A stretch of 64,000 nt of DNA from Rhizobiaceae bacterium (GTDB taxonomy: Bacteria; Pseudomonadota; Alphaproteobacteria; Rhizobiales; Rhizobiaceae). The notes beneath the pieces are model-generated. The model was not told the origin of the DNA. It searched no databases and saw nothing but the letters and a program-made list of their open reading frames with translations. The translations under genes and the position numbers were made by a program. Location of the stretch: assembly GCA_028279875.1 (NCBI GenBank), contig JANQMU010000077.1, positions 1-64,000 of the forward strand. Direction: 5' to 3'. Positions 16,551-25,673 of the stretch are shown one piece after another. Positions within the stretch are counted from its first letter, which is position 1. Each line of letters opens with the position of its first letter.

Positions 16551-16649
16551 ATCGAAATTTCCCGGTTCGACGGTGCGCGAACAGGCGCCGGTTTTCGCCT
16601 TCTTGCGACCGCCCGAGAATGTTCCGGATCCTTTTGCGGAGGCCCATGA

Positions 16650-17303
16650 ATGGCGGTGGCAATCGAGCGCTATCTGAAAGATTTCGGCCGGCCCGAGCCA
16701 TGTATTCCGCCGGTCGAAGCGGTGCCCGAACCCGATCCTCTGCCGGTTCTCGAACAAAACCCCGTCGCCCCCGCCGTCCCGGAAGAGCCGGCGTTCGATA
16801 TCGAGGCGGAGCGTGCCGCGGCATTTGAGCGGGGGTCGCGGGAAGCCACAGAGCTCATGGCTGCCACCCATCAGGCTGAGCTGGAGGCGGAACGCAGCCG
16901 TCACCTGGAGGAAATCAACGAAATGCGCACGCGGTTCGAGCTGGAGGTCTCGACCACGCTCGCCGCGCGCCTCCATGAACTGGCCGGGGAATTGTCCGAA
17001 ACGATCGGCGAGCAGGTCGCACGGGTCGTTGCCCCGTTCCTGGAACAGACCCTGGCTGAACGCATGGTCGCGCAGCTTGCCGCCGCGATCGCCGAGGTGC
17101 TGGCCGACTGGGATGGCATCCGCGTCGCCGTTTCCGGTTCGCCGTCAATGTTCGAGGCGCTGCAAACGGCGCTTGGCGAGCGCGCCGCGCAGCTCGATTT
17201 CACCGAAGCGGAGGCTTTCGATCTGACGGTGCGGCTTGAGGACACCATCCTGAGCACCCGGCTGTCCGAATGGGCCGACACGCTGCGTGAGGTCCTCTCG
17301 TGA
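16650..17303 (+). CDS. Probable FliH-like export ATPase regulator
   Basis: This 217-residue cytoplasmic protein is encoded immediately before motB (4 bp overlap). Residues about 1-50 are Pro-rich. About 50-110 form a long charged helix/coiled coil ([20 protein letters not shown]), which merges into a C-terminal half typical of FliH/YscL/AtpE-type stators ([40 protein letters not shown]). FliH binds and inhibits FliI. No other fliH is seen in the window, and order plus architecture support this call, but there is no diagnostic motif to prove it. Confidence 0.6.
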   Translation: MAVAIERYLKDFGRPEPCIPPVEAVPEPDPLPVLEQNPVAPAVPEEPAFDIEAERAAAFERGSREATELMAATHQAELEAERSRHLEEINEMRTRFELEVSTTLAARLHELAGELSETIGEQVARVVAPFLEQTLAERMVAQLAAAIAEVLADWDGIRVAVSGSPSMFEALQTALGERAAQLDFTEAEAFDLTVRLEDTILSTRLSEWADTLREVLS

Positions 17304-18562
17304 GTGAAAGCCAGTCGACCCATCACACGGCCAATGAGATCATCATCGTCAAGAGACGCCGCGGCGGTCTGGACTCGTATCATGGTGGCGCCTGGAAGAT
17401 CGCCTATGCCGACTTCATGACCGCCATGATGGCCTTCTTTCTGGTCATGTGGCTGGTCAATGCATCAAACGACGAAACCAGGGCCGCCGTCGCGAGCTAC
17501 TTCAACCCGATCCGGCTGACCGACAACAAACCGGCGGCGCGGGGCCTGCGCGAGCTCGATCAGTCGACCCATGGCAGCGTCGTCGGCCGCAACCGAAGCA
17601 CCAGGGACGGCGCCGGCTTCAGTGCCGGTCCGCAGAGCGGCGGCGGTGACGATCCGGACTCCTCGACCGGAAAACCGGTCGAATATTCGAATGCGGAGTT
17701 TTTCGAGAACCCCTACTCGGTCCTGGCGGAAATCGCCCTTGAAACCGGTCAGCAGACCAATGTCAGCGCCGCCGGCGAGGGCGGAGCCAGCACCGCCGGC
17801 CCCGCGACCGGCGCATCCGGAGGAGAAGCCTATCGCGATCCGTTCGATCCGGATTTCTGGTCGAAGGCCGTCGAGATCAGGGCTGGCGCCGAGGAGGAGG
17901 GCGAAGGCTCGCTGGAGGCACTGGCCAACTCCGGCAGCCGGGCGGCGATCGAGGAGGCTTTGGCGGCCGGGCAGCAGGAGGAGGCCAAAGAGGCCGAGGC
18001 CGCCGAGGCGTTGCAGGAGCCGCAAGAGCAACAGGATGACAAGGTTTCGGTCACCGAACGTGCCGAGGCGAAACACAATGAGGTGCTGACGGCCGAGGTG
18101 ATGAAGGCGGCGACACTGCGCGAGCAGATCGAAACATCGCTTGCCAGCAAGAATATCGAACTGGCAGACGGCATGTCCGTTGAGCCGGCGGAAGGCGGAT
18201 TGTTGATTTCGCTGACCGGCGAGTTGAAGGGCGGCATGTTCAATGTCGGCTCCGCGGTGCCCAAACGTGATCTGGTGCTGGCCATGGAAAAAATCGGCGA
18301 ATTGTTGTCGGAGCGCGATGGCAGCGTCTCGATCCGCGGCCATACCGATGCCCGCCCCTTCGCCGGCACTGACGAGGACAACTGGACCCTTTCCATGGCG
18401 CGTGCGCGCAGCGCCTATTTCATGCTGGTGCGGGGAGGCCTGGAAGAAAGCAGGATTGAGCAGGTGTCGGGATTTGCCGATCGCCGGCTGAAACTTGAGG
18501 ATCAGCCCCTGGCGGATGCCAATCGCCGGATCGAAATCCTTATCCAGACACCGGCCGGGTAA
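17300..18562 (+). CDS. motB: Flagellar stator protein MotB
   Basis: MotB is the proton-conducting stator subunit that anchors MotA to peptidoglycan. The 420-residue product has one membrane helix (about residues 34-54, [20 protein letters not shown]) with the essential channel aspartate in YADFM (Asp38). A long, low-complexity, acidic linker follows (about 60-260). The C-terminal OmpA-like domain carries [20 protein letters not shown] and [13 protein letters not shown]. It is longer than enterobacterial MotB because of the linker, which in rhizobia accommodates MotC. It overlaps the FliH-like gene and precedes motC by 4 bp. Confidence 0.95.
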   Translation: MSESQSTHHTANEIIIVKRRRGGLDSYHGGAWKIAYADFMTAMMAFFLVMWLVNASNDETRAAVASYFNPIRLTDNKPAARGLRELDQSTHGSVVGRNRSTRDGAGFSAGPQSGGGDDPDSSTGKPVEYSNAEFFENPYSVLAEIALETGQQTNVSAAGEGGASTAGPATGASGGEAYRDPFDPDFWSKAVEIRAGAEEEGEGSLEALANSGSRAAIEEALAAGQQEEAKEAEAAEALQEPQEQQDDKVSVTERAEAKHNEVLTAEVMKAATLREQIETSLASKNIELADGMSVEPAEGGLLISLTGELKGGMFNVGSAVPKRDLVLAMEKIGELLSERDGSVSIRGHTDARPFAGTDEDNWTLSMARARSAYFMLVRGGLEESRIEQVSGFADRRLKLEDQPLADANRRIEILIQTPAG

Positions 18563-18566
18563 CGCC

Positions 18567-19805
18567 ATGGGACCGCGGCGATCACCGATCCGTTTCCGAC
18601 CGGCATTCGTGACGCAGGCTGTCTGCGCCCTGGCGCTGCTGGTCGCCGCGCCGCCCGCCGGGGCGGCGCTCAACGGGATCGCTCCGTTCAAAATGGTCCG
18701 GTCCCTGCAATTCGTGCAGGATTCGGTGGTTCTGGGCGATCACTCCGCCGGCGAGATGCAGCGCCACCTCCTGGCATTGATCGACAGGCGGCTGCGGACC
18801 GCCGACCAGACTGTTTTCAGCGACAAGCGCAATGTCGAGGCCGCCCTGATCTATGCGATGAGCGGCGGCAATCCCGAAACGCTTGCCCTGTTGCTGCGCG
18901 GCGAAGCCGGCGCTTTTTTCCACGCCGACCTCGCCGAGACGCTGACGACGTATTTCACCGGAAATTCCGAAAAGGCCAGCAAGAACCTGACCCGGCTTCT
19001 GCGCGAATTCAAGGGAAGCCCGATTGAGTCCTACCTGACACTGGTCGCCGCAAATGTCACGGCGGCACGGAATCCGGAAGCCGCCCTGAAGCTCTTTGAC
19101 TGGGCGCGGTTGCTTGCGCCCGGCACGATCATCGAGGAATCCGCCCTGCGCAGGGCGACCCATATCGCCTCGAAGGCCGGCATGGTGGAACGGGCGATGA
19201 ACAATGCCGAGCGCTATGTGCGACGCTACCTCCACTCCCCCTATGCCAGCCAATTTGTGGATATTTTCGTCTATGCGGTTGTGGATCACTCCAACGAGGT
19301 CGATGCTGAGCGCATGGAATACATCCTTTCGCTGATGGATGCCGCAAGGCAGCGGGAAATCTATCTGCGCATGGCCAGAATGAGCACGATCGCCGGCAAG
19401 GAGCGCCTGGCTTTGCTGGCCGCCGACCGGGCCGAGGCCCTGTCGGGAGACAAGCGCGACATCGTCCGCGACCTGGCCGGGTTCTACGCCGGCGTCGCTT
19501 CGGTTCCGACTGAAAATCTCAGCGAGGCCGTTGAAGCCATCGCCGCCATGCCGGATCAAAAACTGTCGGATCGCGACCGCGCGCTGCGTGATGCCGCACG
19601 CATCATCGCCGACGAGGTGACGCGCCGGCCGGCACTGACTTTGCCGGCTGCGCCGGCCGTACTGGCCGGCGACCAGCCTGCCGGACACGCGGGGGATGGC
19701 GATATCCTCGCCGACGACGACCCGATCCGGGCGTTCACGGCGGCGAAACGGTCGACCCTGGAGAGTATCGATCAGCTTTTGGATGGGAATGGAGATGACC
19801 GGTAG
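18567..19805 (+). CDS. motC: Periplasmic motility protein MotC
   Basis: MotC is a rhizobial periplasmic protein required for motor function and thought to act through MotB. The start at 18567 gives a clean signal peptide (TQAVCALALLVAAPPAGAAL, cleavage near residue 33) and lies 4 bp after motB; an upstream in-frame start inside motB is rejected. The 412-residue mature part is helix-rich and lacks enzymatic motifs. The C-terminal 60 residues are low-complexity. Its chaperone is the MotE-like protein at 9859. Confidence 0.9.
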   Translation: MGPRRSPIRFRPAFVTQAVCALALLVAAPPAGAALNGIAPFKMVRSLQFVQDSVVLGDHSAGEMQRHLLALIDRRLRTADQTVFSDKRNVEAALIYAMSGGNPETLALLLRGEAGAFFHADLAETLTTYFTGNSEKASKNLTRLLREFKGSPIESYLTLVAANVTAARNPEAALKLFDWARLLAPGTIIEESALRRATHIASKAGMVERAMNNAERYVRRYLHSPYASQFVDIFVYAVVDHSNEVDAERMEYILSLMDAARQREIYLRMARMSTIAGKERLALLAADRAEALSGDKRDIVRDLAGFYAGVASVPTENLSEAVEAIAAMPDQKLSDRDRALRDAARIIADEVTRRPALTLPAAPAVLAGDQPAGHAGDGDILADDDPIRAFTAAKRSTLESIDQLLDGNGDDR

Positions 19806-21282
19806 CACAATGTCAGCAGCGGCTTTGATGGTGCCGCAGAAGACGCCGCACGCGCGCGTCGGTCCGCAGCGGGATCCGGCCGGAGACCTGGCGGACCATC
19901 CCGGCGGCGATTTCGATGCCGCCTTCGAGGCCATCAGGCAGTACAACAGGGACACCGGCCGGCACGCGCCGCCGGCTTTGCCCGATGGCCCGGCTGACGC
20001 GCCGGCCGATCACTGGCAGTTGCCGATCCGCGATCGTGCGGCCTGGGTCCCGATACCGGACGGGATGGATGCTCCGCCGGCTGCCGGTGATCTGCTGCTG
20101 ACCGGCGGCGCACTGACACCGGAAAGCGACGATGCCGAATTAGATGTGCAGCGGCAGGCAATACCCGTCGGCGAGCGCCCGCCGATGGAGGATTCCAGCG
20201 AGGCCGCAAGCGCGGACACGCCCCCGGCTGCGCCGATCGCCGGCCCGGCAACCGACGCCAGGAAGCCGGACGTCGCGGCGGAACGGCCCAATGCCGCCCG
20301 CGCGCCCGCGCCGGAAGCCGGTTCCGCGGGCCCAGCCCCGTCCGATCCCTTTGATGAGCTGCGCCATCTGGTCCGGACGGTCGACAACCGACCGGCACCG
20401 GCTAAACCGCCTGCTGCGGCATCGGCGGTCACCGCGGATCCCGACACGCCTGAGCTCAGAGCGCCGGAACCGGTTCCAACCGAAAGGCCGGCGGCAAACC
20501 CGCCGGCGGCAGACCGGCCGAACCGCGCCGTTGTTCGTGAGATTGCGCCGCCGCAACCGGCGTCGAATGTCGCGATTGTCGAGACGCGACAGGCTCCGGC
20601 GGCAAATACCGCGGTTGTCGAGGCGCGTCAGGTTCCGATGGAAAACATCGCGGTCGTCGAGGCACGCCAGGTCCCGGCGGTAAATGTCACCGTCGTCGAA
20701 GCGCGCCAGACTCCAGCGCTGGCGATGCCGCAGACAAATATCTCGGCGGTTGTCGGTGCCATTTCCGGCAACACCGGCTGGAGTGCCGCGCTGCGCGGCG
20801 GCGAGGCGATATCAACGGGCCTGTCCCATCAGCCCGGCGCGCCGTTGCAGGTGCTGAAGATCCAGTTGCATCCCGCCGAACTCGGATCCGTGAACGCGGT
20901 TCTGCGTATCTCCGGAGACCAGCTCGCCATAGAACTCAAGGTCGAGACGATCGAGGCCTACCGCCAGCTCTCCGACAGCCAGAATACGGTTCTCAAAGCG
21001 CTCAAGGGGCAAGGTTATGCGATCGAGCAGATCTCCATACAGCAGGCGGCGCCGGATCGCCCGGTTCCCCAGCAGGCTCTTTCGTTCGGCCAGGGCAATG
21101 GCCAGTCGGCCGGTGGTGCGTACGGTCAACCAGGCCATGATGATCTTGCGCGATCGGGCGATGGTGGATCCGGACAGCAAAACACCCGCGACGACAGTTT
21201 CGAGCGTGGAAGGCCGGGCTCGGAGGATTCACCCGCTGGCCAGTCTTCCCGCATTGCTGATGATGGTGCTGTTTATCTGTGA
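19795..21282 (+). CDS. fliK: Hook-length control protein FliK (MotD)
   Basis: FliK measures hook length and switches export specificity; the rhizobial orthologue was first called MotD. The start at 19795 overlaps the motC stop by 11 bp. The 495-residue protein is Pro/Ala-rich and disordered for about 330 residues, with four tandem 13-residue repeats at about 259-310. It ends in a FliK C-terminal domain (QVLKIQLHPAELGSVNAVLR; AYRQLSDSQNTVLKALKGQG). Length and low complexity fit the molecular-ruler role. A lytic transglycosylase gene overlaps its 3' end in another frame. Confidence 0.88.
   Translation: MTGSTMSAAALMVPQKTPHARVGPQRDPAGDLADHPGGDFDAAFEAIRQYNRDTGRHAPPALPDGPADAPADHWQLPIRDRAAWVPIPDGMDAPPAAGDLLLTGGALTPESDDAELDVQRQAIPVGERPPMEDSSEAASADTPPAAPIAGPATDARKPDVAAERPNAARAPAPEAGSAGPAPSDPFDELRHLVRTVDNRPAPAKPPAAASAVTADPDTPELRAPEPVPTERPAANPPAADRPNRAVVREIAPPQPASNVAIVETRQAPAANTAVVEARQVPMENIAVVEARQVPAVNVTVVEARQTPALAMPQTNISAVVGAISGNTGWSAALRGGEAISTGLSHQPGAPLQVLKIQLHPAELGSVNAVLRISGDQLAIELKVETIEAYRQLSDSQNTVLKALKGQGYAIEQISIQQAAPDRPVPQQALSFGQGNGQSAGGAYGQPGHDDLARSGDGGSGQQNTRDDSFERGRPGSEDSPAGQSSRIADDGAVYL
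20569..20724 (+). repeat. Four tandem 39-bp repeats inside fliK
   Basis: Four 39-bp units encode 13-residue repeats of the form xAVVEARQxPxxN (VAIVETRQAPAAN; TAVVEARQVPMEN; IAVVEARQVPAVN; VTVVEARQTPALA). They lie in the disordered ruler part of FliK. Copy number could vary between strains and change ruler length. Confidence 0.85.
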
Positions 21283-21814
21283 GGCCGAGGTTTCGGCGGC
21301 GGTGCGTCCGGCGGTGAATTCATGTGAACGCGAAATCATCGCGGCGGCCCGCAAGCACGGTGTTCCGGTCGGAATACTCTATTCCGTTGGATTGGCGGAG
21401 ACCGGCCGCAACGGCTCGCTGCAGCCCTATGCGCTCAATATCGAGGGTAAAACCGTGTTTGCGGGCAGTCTCGGCGAGGCATTACGGGTCTTCCATCGGG
21501 CCCGCAAAAGCGGCCGCAAACTGATCGATCTCGGCTGCATGCAGATCAATCACCACTATCATCGGCAGGCCTTCAGTGGTTTGAGGGCAATGTTTGATCC
21601 GCGTCGCAACGTCGATTATGCGGCGAGGTTCCTGGCCGATCTGAAGCGGCGCCACGAGAGCTGGACCATGGCCGTGGCGCGTTATCATGCCGGTCCGGAC
21701 AACGATCCGGCACAGCGTCGATATGTGTGTCGTGTGATCCGAAACCTCGTTGCGACCGGTTACGGGCAGTGGACGCAGCCGGCCCGTCAATTCTGCAAAC
21801 ACAACTCAAGATAG
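21137..21814 (+). CDS. Lytic transglycosylase (SLT fold) of the flagellar locus
   Basis: This secreted muramidase-type enzyme probably opens peptidoglycan for rod growth. It has the SLT catalytic glutamate in YSVGLAETGRNGSLQPYALN, the GLMQIN-like motif DLGCMQINHHYH and a YNAG-like motif (ARYHAGPDN). A signal peptide (RARRIHPLASLPALLMMVLF) precedes the domain. The start is uncertain: the ATG at 21137 is listed, but ATG 21161 or GTG 21206 would give a tidier signal peptide. All overlap fliK by 77-146 bp. It may supply the enzymatic activity missing from the FlgJ-like protein at 31625. Confidence 0.82.
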   Translation: MMILRDRAMVDPDSKTPATTVSSVEGRARRIHPLASLPALLMMVLFICEAEVSAAVRPAVNSCEREIIAAARKHGVPVGILYSVGLAETGRNGSLQPYALNIEGKTVFAGSLGEALRVFHRARKSGRKLIDLGCMQINHHYHRQAFSGLRAMFDPRRNVDYAARFLADLKRRHESWTMAVARYHAGPDNDPAQRRYVCRVIRNLVATGYGQWTQPARQFCKHNSR

Positions 21815-22083
21815 AAAATCCGGTTGTCGGATGAGGTCGAATGCCTTTCGATGAGAAGGGAAACATGTCAAGACACTTTTGGTTAACGGGTCGGTAAGAG
21901 AGTTAACATTTCCACAGCTATTATGTGTTTATCCACAGCGACCCACTACATATTGTGCCAAATCACCACGTGCGTCGAATACTATTATCAAAAATAACCC
22001 TTAACTTTCTGTAATTGTCGAGGATTCTCGCGTGACGTTACCAATTGGTTAATGTGGCGGGGCAGTGATTCGGGGACAATTGA
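21815..22083. promoter_or_regulatory. Regulatory region upstream of ftcR
   Basis: This 269 bp spacer has lower GC than its surroundings. It contains TTAA-N7-GTAA at 21883-21897 (one mismatch to a CtrA box), a TTAAC half-site at 21903, and a palindrome ACCAATTGGT at 22040-22049, 34 bp before the ftcR start. The palindrome is a candidate operator, possibly for autoregulation. Confidence 0.45.
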
Positions 22084-22755
22084 ATGATCGTTGTGGTTGA
22101 CGAGCGCGAACTTGTAACGGAGGGTTACACGTCGCTCTTTGGCAGGGAAGGTGTTCCCTCGGCCGGCTTTGACCCAGACGAGTTCGGGGAATGGGTCAAT
22201 ACGGCGGCGGATTCGGACATTGACGCGGTGGAAGCGTTTCTCATCGGTCAGGGCAGTGACAATATGGTGTTGCCGCGGGTCATCCGCGACCGGTCAAAGG
22301 CGCCTGTGATCGCCGTAAGCGACCAGCCGTCACTCGATACCACCCTGGCCTTTTTCGATTGCGGTGCCGACGACGTCGTCCGAAAGCCGATACACCCGCG
22401 CGAAATCCTGGCCCGTGCCGCCGCGATCAGGCGGCGCCTGGAGCCCGAGTCCGAATACACCGAGATCGGCCGGATCCGCATCTATTCCGATGGCCGCGAT
22501 CCGGAGATCGACGGCGAGGCCTTTCCGCTTCCCCGGCGCGAACGCCGGATTCTCGAATATCTCGTGGCCAATCGCGGGCGCCGGGTCACCAAGGGCCAGA
22601 TTTTCAACGCGATCTACGGCATCTTCGATGATGATGTCGAGGAAAACGTGGTCGAGAGCCACATCAGCAAACTGCGCAAGAAGATGCGCATGCGGCTCGG
22701 CTTCGATCCGATCGATTCCAAGCGCTTCCTTGGCTATCGCATCGACTGGAACTGA
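22084..22755 (+). CDS. ftcR: Flagellar transcriptional regulator FtcR/Rem (atypical response regulator)
   Basis: This is the orphan OmpR-type regulator that activates flagellar (Brucella FtcR) or exponential-phase motility genes (Sinorhizobium Rem). The 223-residue protein has a receiver-like N-domain (about 1-118) and an OmpR-type winged helix (about 130-220; [39 protein letters not shown]). The position of the phospho-acceptor Asp is replaced ([10 protein letters not shown] stretch), so phosphorylation is unlikely. The switch lysine region is retained ([11 protein letters not shown]). It has its own 269 bp upstream region and no operon partner upstream. Confidence 0.9.
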   Translation: MIVVVDERELVTEGYTSLFGREGVPSAGFDPDEFGEWVNTAADSDIDAVEAFLIGQGSDNMVLPRVIRDRSKAPVIAVSDQPSLDTTLAFFDCGADDVVRKPIHPREILARAAAIRRRLEPESEYTEIGRIRIYSDGRDPEIDGEAFPLPRRERRILEYLVANRGRRVTKGQIFNAIYGIFDDDVEENVVESHISKLRKKMRMRLGFDPIDSKRFLGYRIDWN

Positions 22756-22800
22756 CACTGGCAAGCGTCTCTTTCCCTTCAGGAACGGAGAAAACCGGGA

Positions 22801-22828
22801 TGCGGTCGGACCGCAGCCGTGCCGGCAC
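22801..22828 (+). repeat. Two adjacent palindromes between ftcR and flgE
   Basis: TGCGGTCGGACCGCA (7-bp arms around one G, 22801-22815) and GTGCCGGCAC (22819-22828) lie 46-73 bp after ftcR and about 90 bp before flgE. There is no T-run, so these may be regulator sites or a weak terminator rather than an intrinsic one. Confidence 0.35.
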
Positions 22829-22916
22829 GTAGGTTAAGGGGTCACCACAGTCTAAGCCAGTTTCGCGCAAGCCAGCATCATTACCCTGCCGTGAGATACG
22901 AACGAGGAATTGCGCA

Positions 22917-24173
22917 ATGAGTCTTTACGGAATGATGCGAACCGGCGTTTCGGGCATGAATGCACAGGCGGCCCGTCTCGGCACAGTCGCGGACAACATC
23001 GCCAACGCCAACACCACCGGCTACAAGCGGAGCTCCACCGAATTCTCCTCGCTGATCCTTCCCAATGGCGGCGGCAATTACAATTCGGGCGGCGTCAACA
23101 CCACGGTCCGATACGCGATCTCGCAGGAAGGCGCGCTGCAGTTCACTACCTCGACCACCGACCTTGCCATCAATGGCGATGGTTTCTTCGTGGTTCAGGA
23201 CTCGTCCGAGGTGTCGTTTCTAACTCGTGCCGGATCCTTCGTTCCCGACAGCAATGGCAATCTTGTCAACGCCGCCGGCTTTACGCTGATGGGCTACGAT
23301 TTCGCCGAGGGTTCGCCGACACCGGTGGTCAACGGATTTGACGGCCTTGTGCCGATCAGTGTCGCCCAGGGTGAATTGCAGGCTGTGCCTTCGGTCAATG
23401 GCGTCTTCAAGGCGAACCTGCCCTCCGATGCCCCGATCATCACCGGCGTCTTGCCGTCAGCCAACACGGTCGCTTCCGAATACACATCAAAGAGCTCGCT
23501 GGTCGTCTATGACAATCTCGGCCAGGAAGTGCTACTCGATTTCTACTACACCAAGACCGCTGCCAACACCTGGGAGGTCGCGGTCTTCGACCGGGCGACG
23601 GCGGCTGCCGGCACATCCTTCCCTTACAGTTCCGGTCCTCTGTCGACCGTGACGCTGACCTTCGATCCGACGACCGGCGATCTGACGGGGACAAGCCCCA
23701 CCAGTGTCTCGGTCGCCGTTCCCAATGGCCAGAACCTCGTCGTTGATCTGGCCGATATGACCCAGCTTGCCTATGAGTTCAATGTCGGCGACGCCAATGT
23801 CGACGGCAATGCACCGAGCAAGGTCGAGAGCATCGAGATCACACCCGACGGAACGGTCTACGCCAAATACGAAAACGGCACGCTTGAACCCAAATACAAG
23901 ATTGCCATGGCCGATGTGCAGAGCCCCGATCAGCTGCAGCCGCTGACCGGCAATGTCTACGCGCAAAACAGTGAATCGGGGGTCGTGACCAGCGGCTTTG
24001 CCGGCTCCGGCAATTTCGGCAGCGTCATTTCCGGCGCGCTTGAATCGTCGAATGTCGACATTGCCGAGGAACTGACCAGCATGATCGAATCGCAGCGCAG
24101 CTATACGGCAAACTCCAAGGTGTTCCAGACCGGATCGGATCTGATGGACGTGCTTGTCAATCTGAAACGATAG
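22917..24173 (+). CDS. flgE: Flagellar hook protein FlgE
   Basis: FlgE builds the hook. The 418-residue product starts MSLYGMMRTGVSGMNAQAAR with the axial motif VADNIANANTTGYKRSSTEF. It has hook-specific middle domains and the C-terminal coiled-coil helix (SNVDIAEELTSMIESQRSYT) ending LMDVLVNLKR. It is preceded by a 161 bp spacer that should carry the promoter of the flgE-flgK-flgL-flaF-flbT-flgD-fliQ run. ACGAGGAATTG forms the ribosome-binding site. Confidence 0.97.
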   Translation: MSLYGMMRTGVSGMNAQAARLGTVADNIANANTTGYKRSSTEFSSLILPNGGGNYNSGGVNTTVRYAISQEGALQFTTSTTDLAINGDGFFVVQDSSEVSFLTRAGSFVPDSNGNLVNAAGFTLMGYDFAEGSPTPVVNGFDGLVPISVAQGELQAVPSVNGVFKANLPSDAPIITGVLPSANTVASEYTSKSSLVVYDNLGQEVLLDFYYTKTAANTWEVAVFDRATAAAGTSFPYSSGPLSTVTLTFDPTTGDLTGTSPTSVSVAVPNGQNLVVDLADMTQLAYEFNVGDANVDGNAPSKVESIEITPDGTVYAKYENGTLEPKYKIAMADVQSPDQLQPLTGNVYAQNSESGVVTSGFAGSGNFGSVISGALESSNVDIAEELTSMIESQRSYTANSKVFQTGSDLMDVLVNLKR

Positions 24174-24205
24174 CGACCGTGCCCGGGGGGGCGTAAGGGC
24201 CAAAA

Positions 24206-25669
24206 ATGTCATTGTCTTCTGCGATCAGTACGGCTCAGTCGATTCTGTCGAACACATCCCGGCAGACGCAGGTCGTATCGCAGAATATTTCCAATGCCGG
24301 CAATTCGGACTATTCGCGCCGCTCCGCCATATTGCAGACCTCCTTCTCCGGGGCCGAGGTCATCGCCATATCCCGGACGCAGGACCAGCTGCTTCTCAAA
24401 AAGTCGCTGGAAAGCCAATCGGTCAGCGCCGCCCAGGACACCGTCAGCGCCGGGCTGGAGCGCATCCGCGCGACGCTGGGCGGCAATGATTATGAGCTTT
24501 CGCCCTCGCGCACGATTGCCGATCTGCGCGATGCCTTTCAGGCCCTGGCTGCCGCGCCCGGCGATCTGACGCTGCTTGCCTCCACGATATCCAGCGCCCA
24601 GGATGTCGCCAACAGCATCAACCGGGCGTCGTCCGAAACCCAGGCGATCCGCCTCGAGGCGGATCAGGCCCTCGAGCGCGGCGTGGACAAGCTGAACGGC
24701 CTGTTGTCCCAATTCGAGACGGTCAACAATGTCGTGGTTGCCGGCACCCGGACCGGTGCCGATATCCTGCAGGAACTCGACCAGCGTGACAGATTGCTGC
24801 GCGAGATCTCCTCGCTGATCGGCATCCAGGTGCTGGACCGCGGTGGCAATGACCTGGCCCTTTATACCAATAGCGGCCAGACGCTTGTCGAGACGGTGGC
24901 CCGCCCGGTTTCCTTTGTCCCGACCAATGGATTCGACGCAACGACCACCGGCAATCCGGTCTATATTGACGGCGTTCCGCTCAAGGCCGGGCAGGGCGCC
25001 CAGACCACCGCGCACGGCGAACTGGCCGCCCATCTGCAGATCCGCGACGAATTGGCGCCGGTTTACCAGAGCCAGCTTGACGAGATCGCCCGCGGCCTGG
25101 TGACAACCTTTGCCGAACATGACCAGTCGGTTCCGGCGACGCTGCCGGACATGCCGGGACTGTTTACCTGGGTCGGCGCCTCGGTGCCCGCCAGCGGCAT
25201 CGTGCAGCCCGGCATGGCGGCGACCCTCGCCGTCAATCCGGCGTTGATCTCCAGCGCCGGCGGCGATCCTGTCCTACTTCGGGACGGCGGCATAAACGGC
25301 GCGCCCTATATCGCCAATGCCGGCGGCGGCCACGGCTTCTCGTCTCTCCTGGACAGCTATGTGACGGCCCTCGAGGCACCGCAGGCATTCGATGCGTCAG
25401 CCGGTGCGGGCGGCAGTTCAAGCATCGTCGACTATGCCGGCAACTCCATTGGATGGCTGGAGGCGACCCGTGCCGATGCCCTGGTGGCCGCGGAAAACCG
25501 CGAAGCGATTCATATCAGAACAGTGGAGGCCTATTCGAACGCCACCGGCGTCAATCTGGATGAGGAAATGTCCATCCTGCTGGACCTGGAGCAATCCTAC
25601 AAGGCGTCGGCGCAACTGCTTTCGACGATAGACGAAATGATCAACACGCTGCTGGCGGCGGCACGATAG
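24206..25669 (+). CDS. flgK: Hook-filament junction protein FlgK (HAP1)
   Basis: FlgK caps the hook and joins it to the filament. The 487-residue protein begins with the HAP signature (RQTQVVSQNISNAGNSDYSR) and ends with a conserved helix (SILLDLEQSYKASAQLLSTI). The middle domain is typical for alphaproteobacterial FlgK. It is 32 bp downstream of flgE and 4 bp upstream of flgL, consistent with one operon. Confidence 0.94.
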   Translation: MSLSSAISTAQSILSNTSRQTQVVSQNISNAGNSDYSRRSAILQTSFSGAEVIAISRTQDQLLLKKSLESQSVSAAQDTVSAGLERIRATLGGNDYELSPSRTIADLRDAFQALAAAPGDLTLLASTISSAQDVANSINRASSETQAIRLEADQALERGVDKLNGLLSQFETVNNVVVAGTRTGADILQELDQRDRLLREISSLIGIQVLDRGGNDLALYTNSGQTLVETVARPVSFVPTNGFDATTTGNPVYIDGVPLKAGQGAQTTAHGELAAHLQIRDELAPVYQSQLDEIARGLVTTFAEHDQSVPATLPDMPGLFTWVGASVPASGIVQPGMAATLAVNPALISSAGGDPVLLRDGGINGAPYIANAGGGHGFSSLLDSYVTALEAPQAFDASAGAGGSSSIVDYAGNSIGWLEATRADALVAAENREAIHIRTVEAYSNATGVNLDEEMSILLDLEQSYKASAQLLSTIDEMINTLLAAAR

Positions 25670-25673
25670 CACC

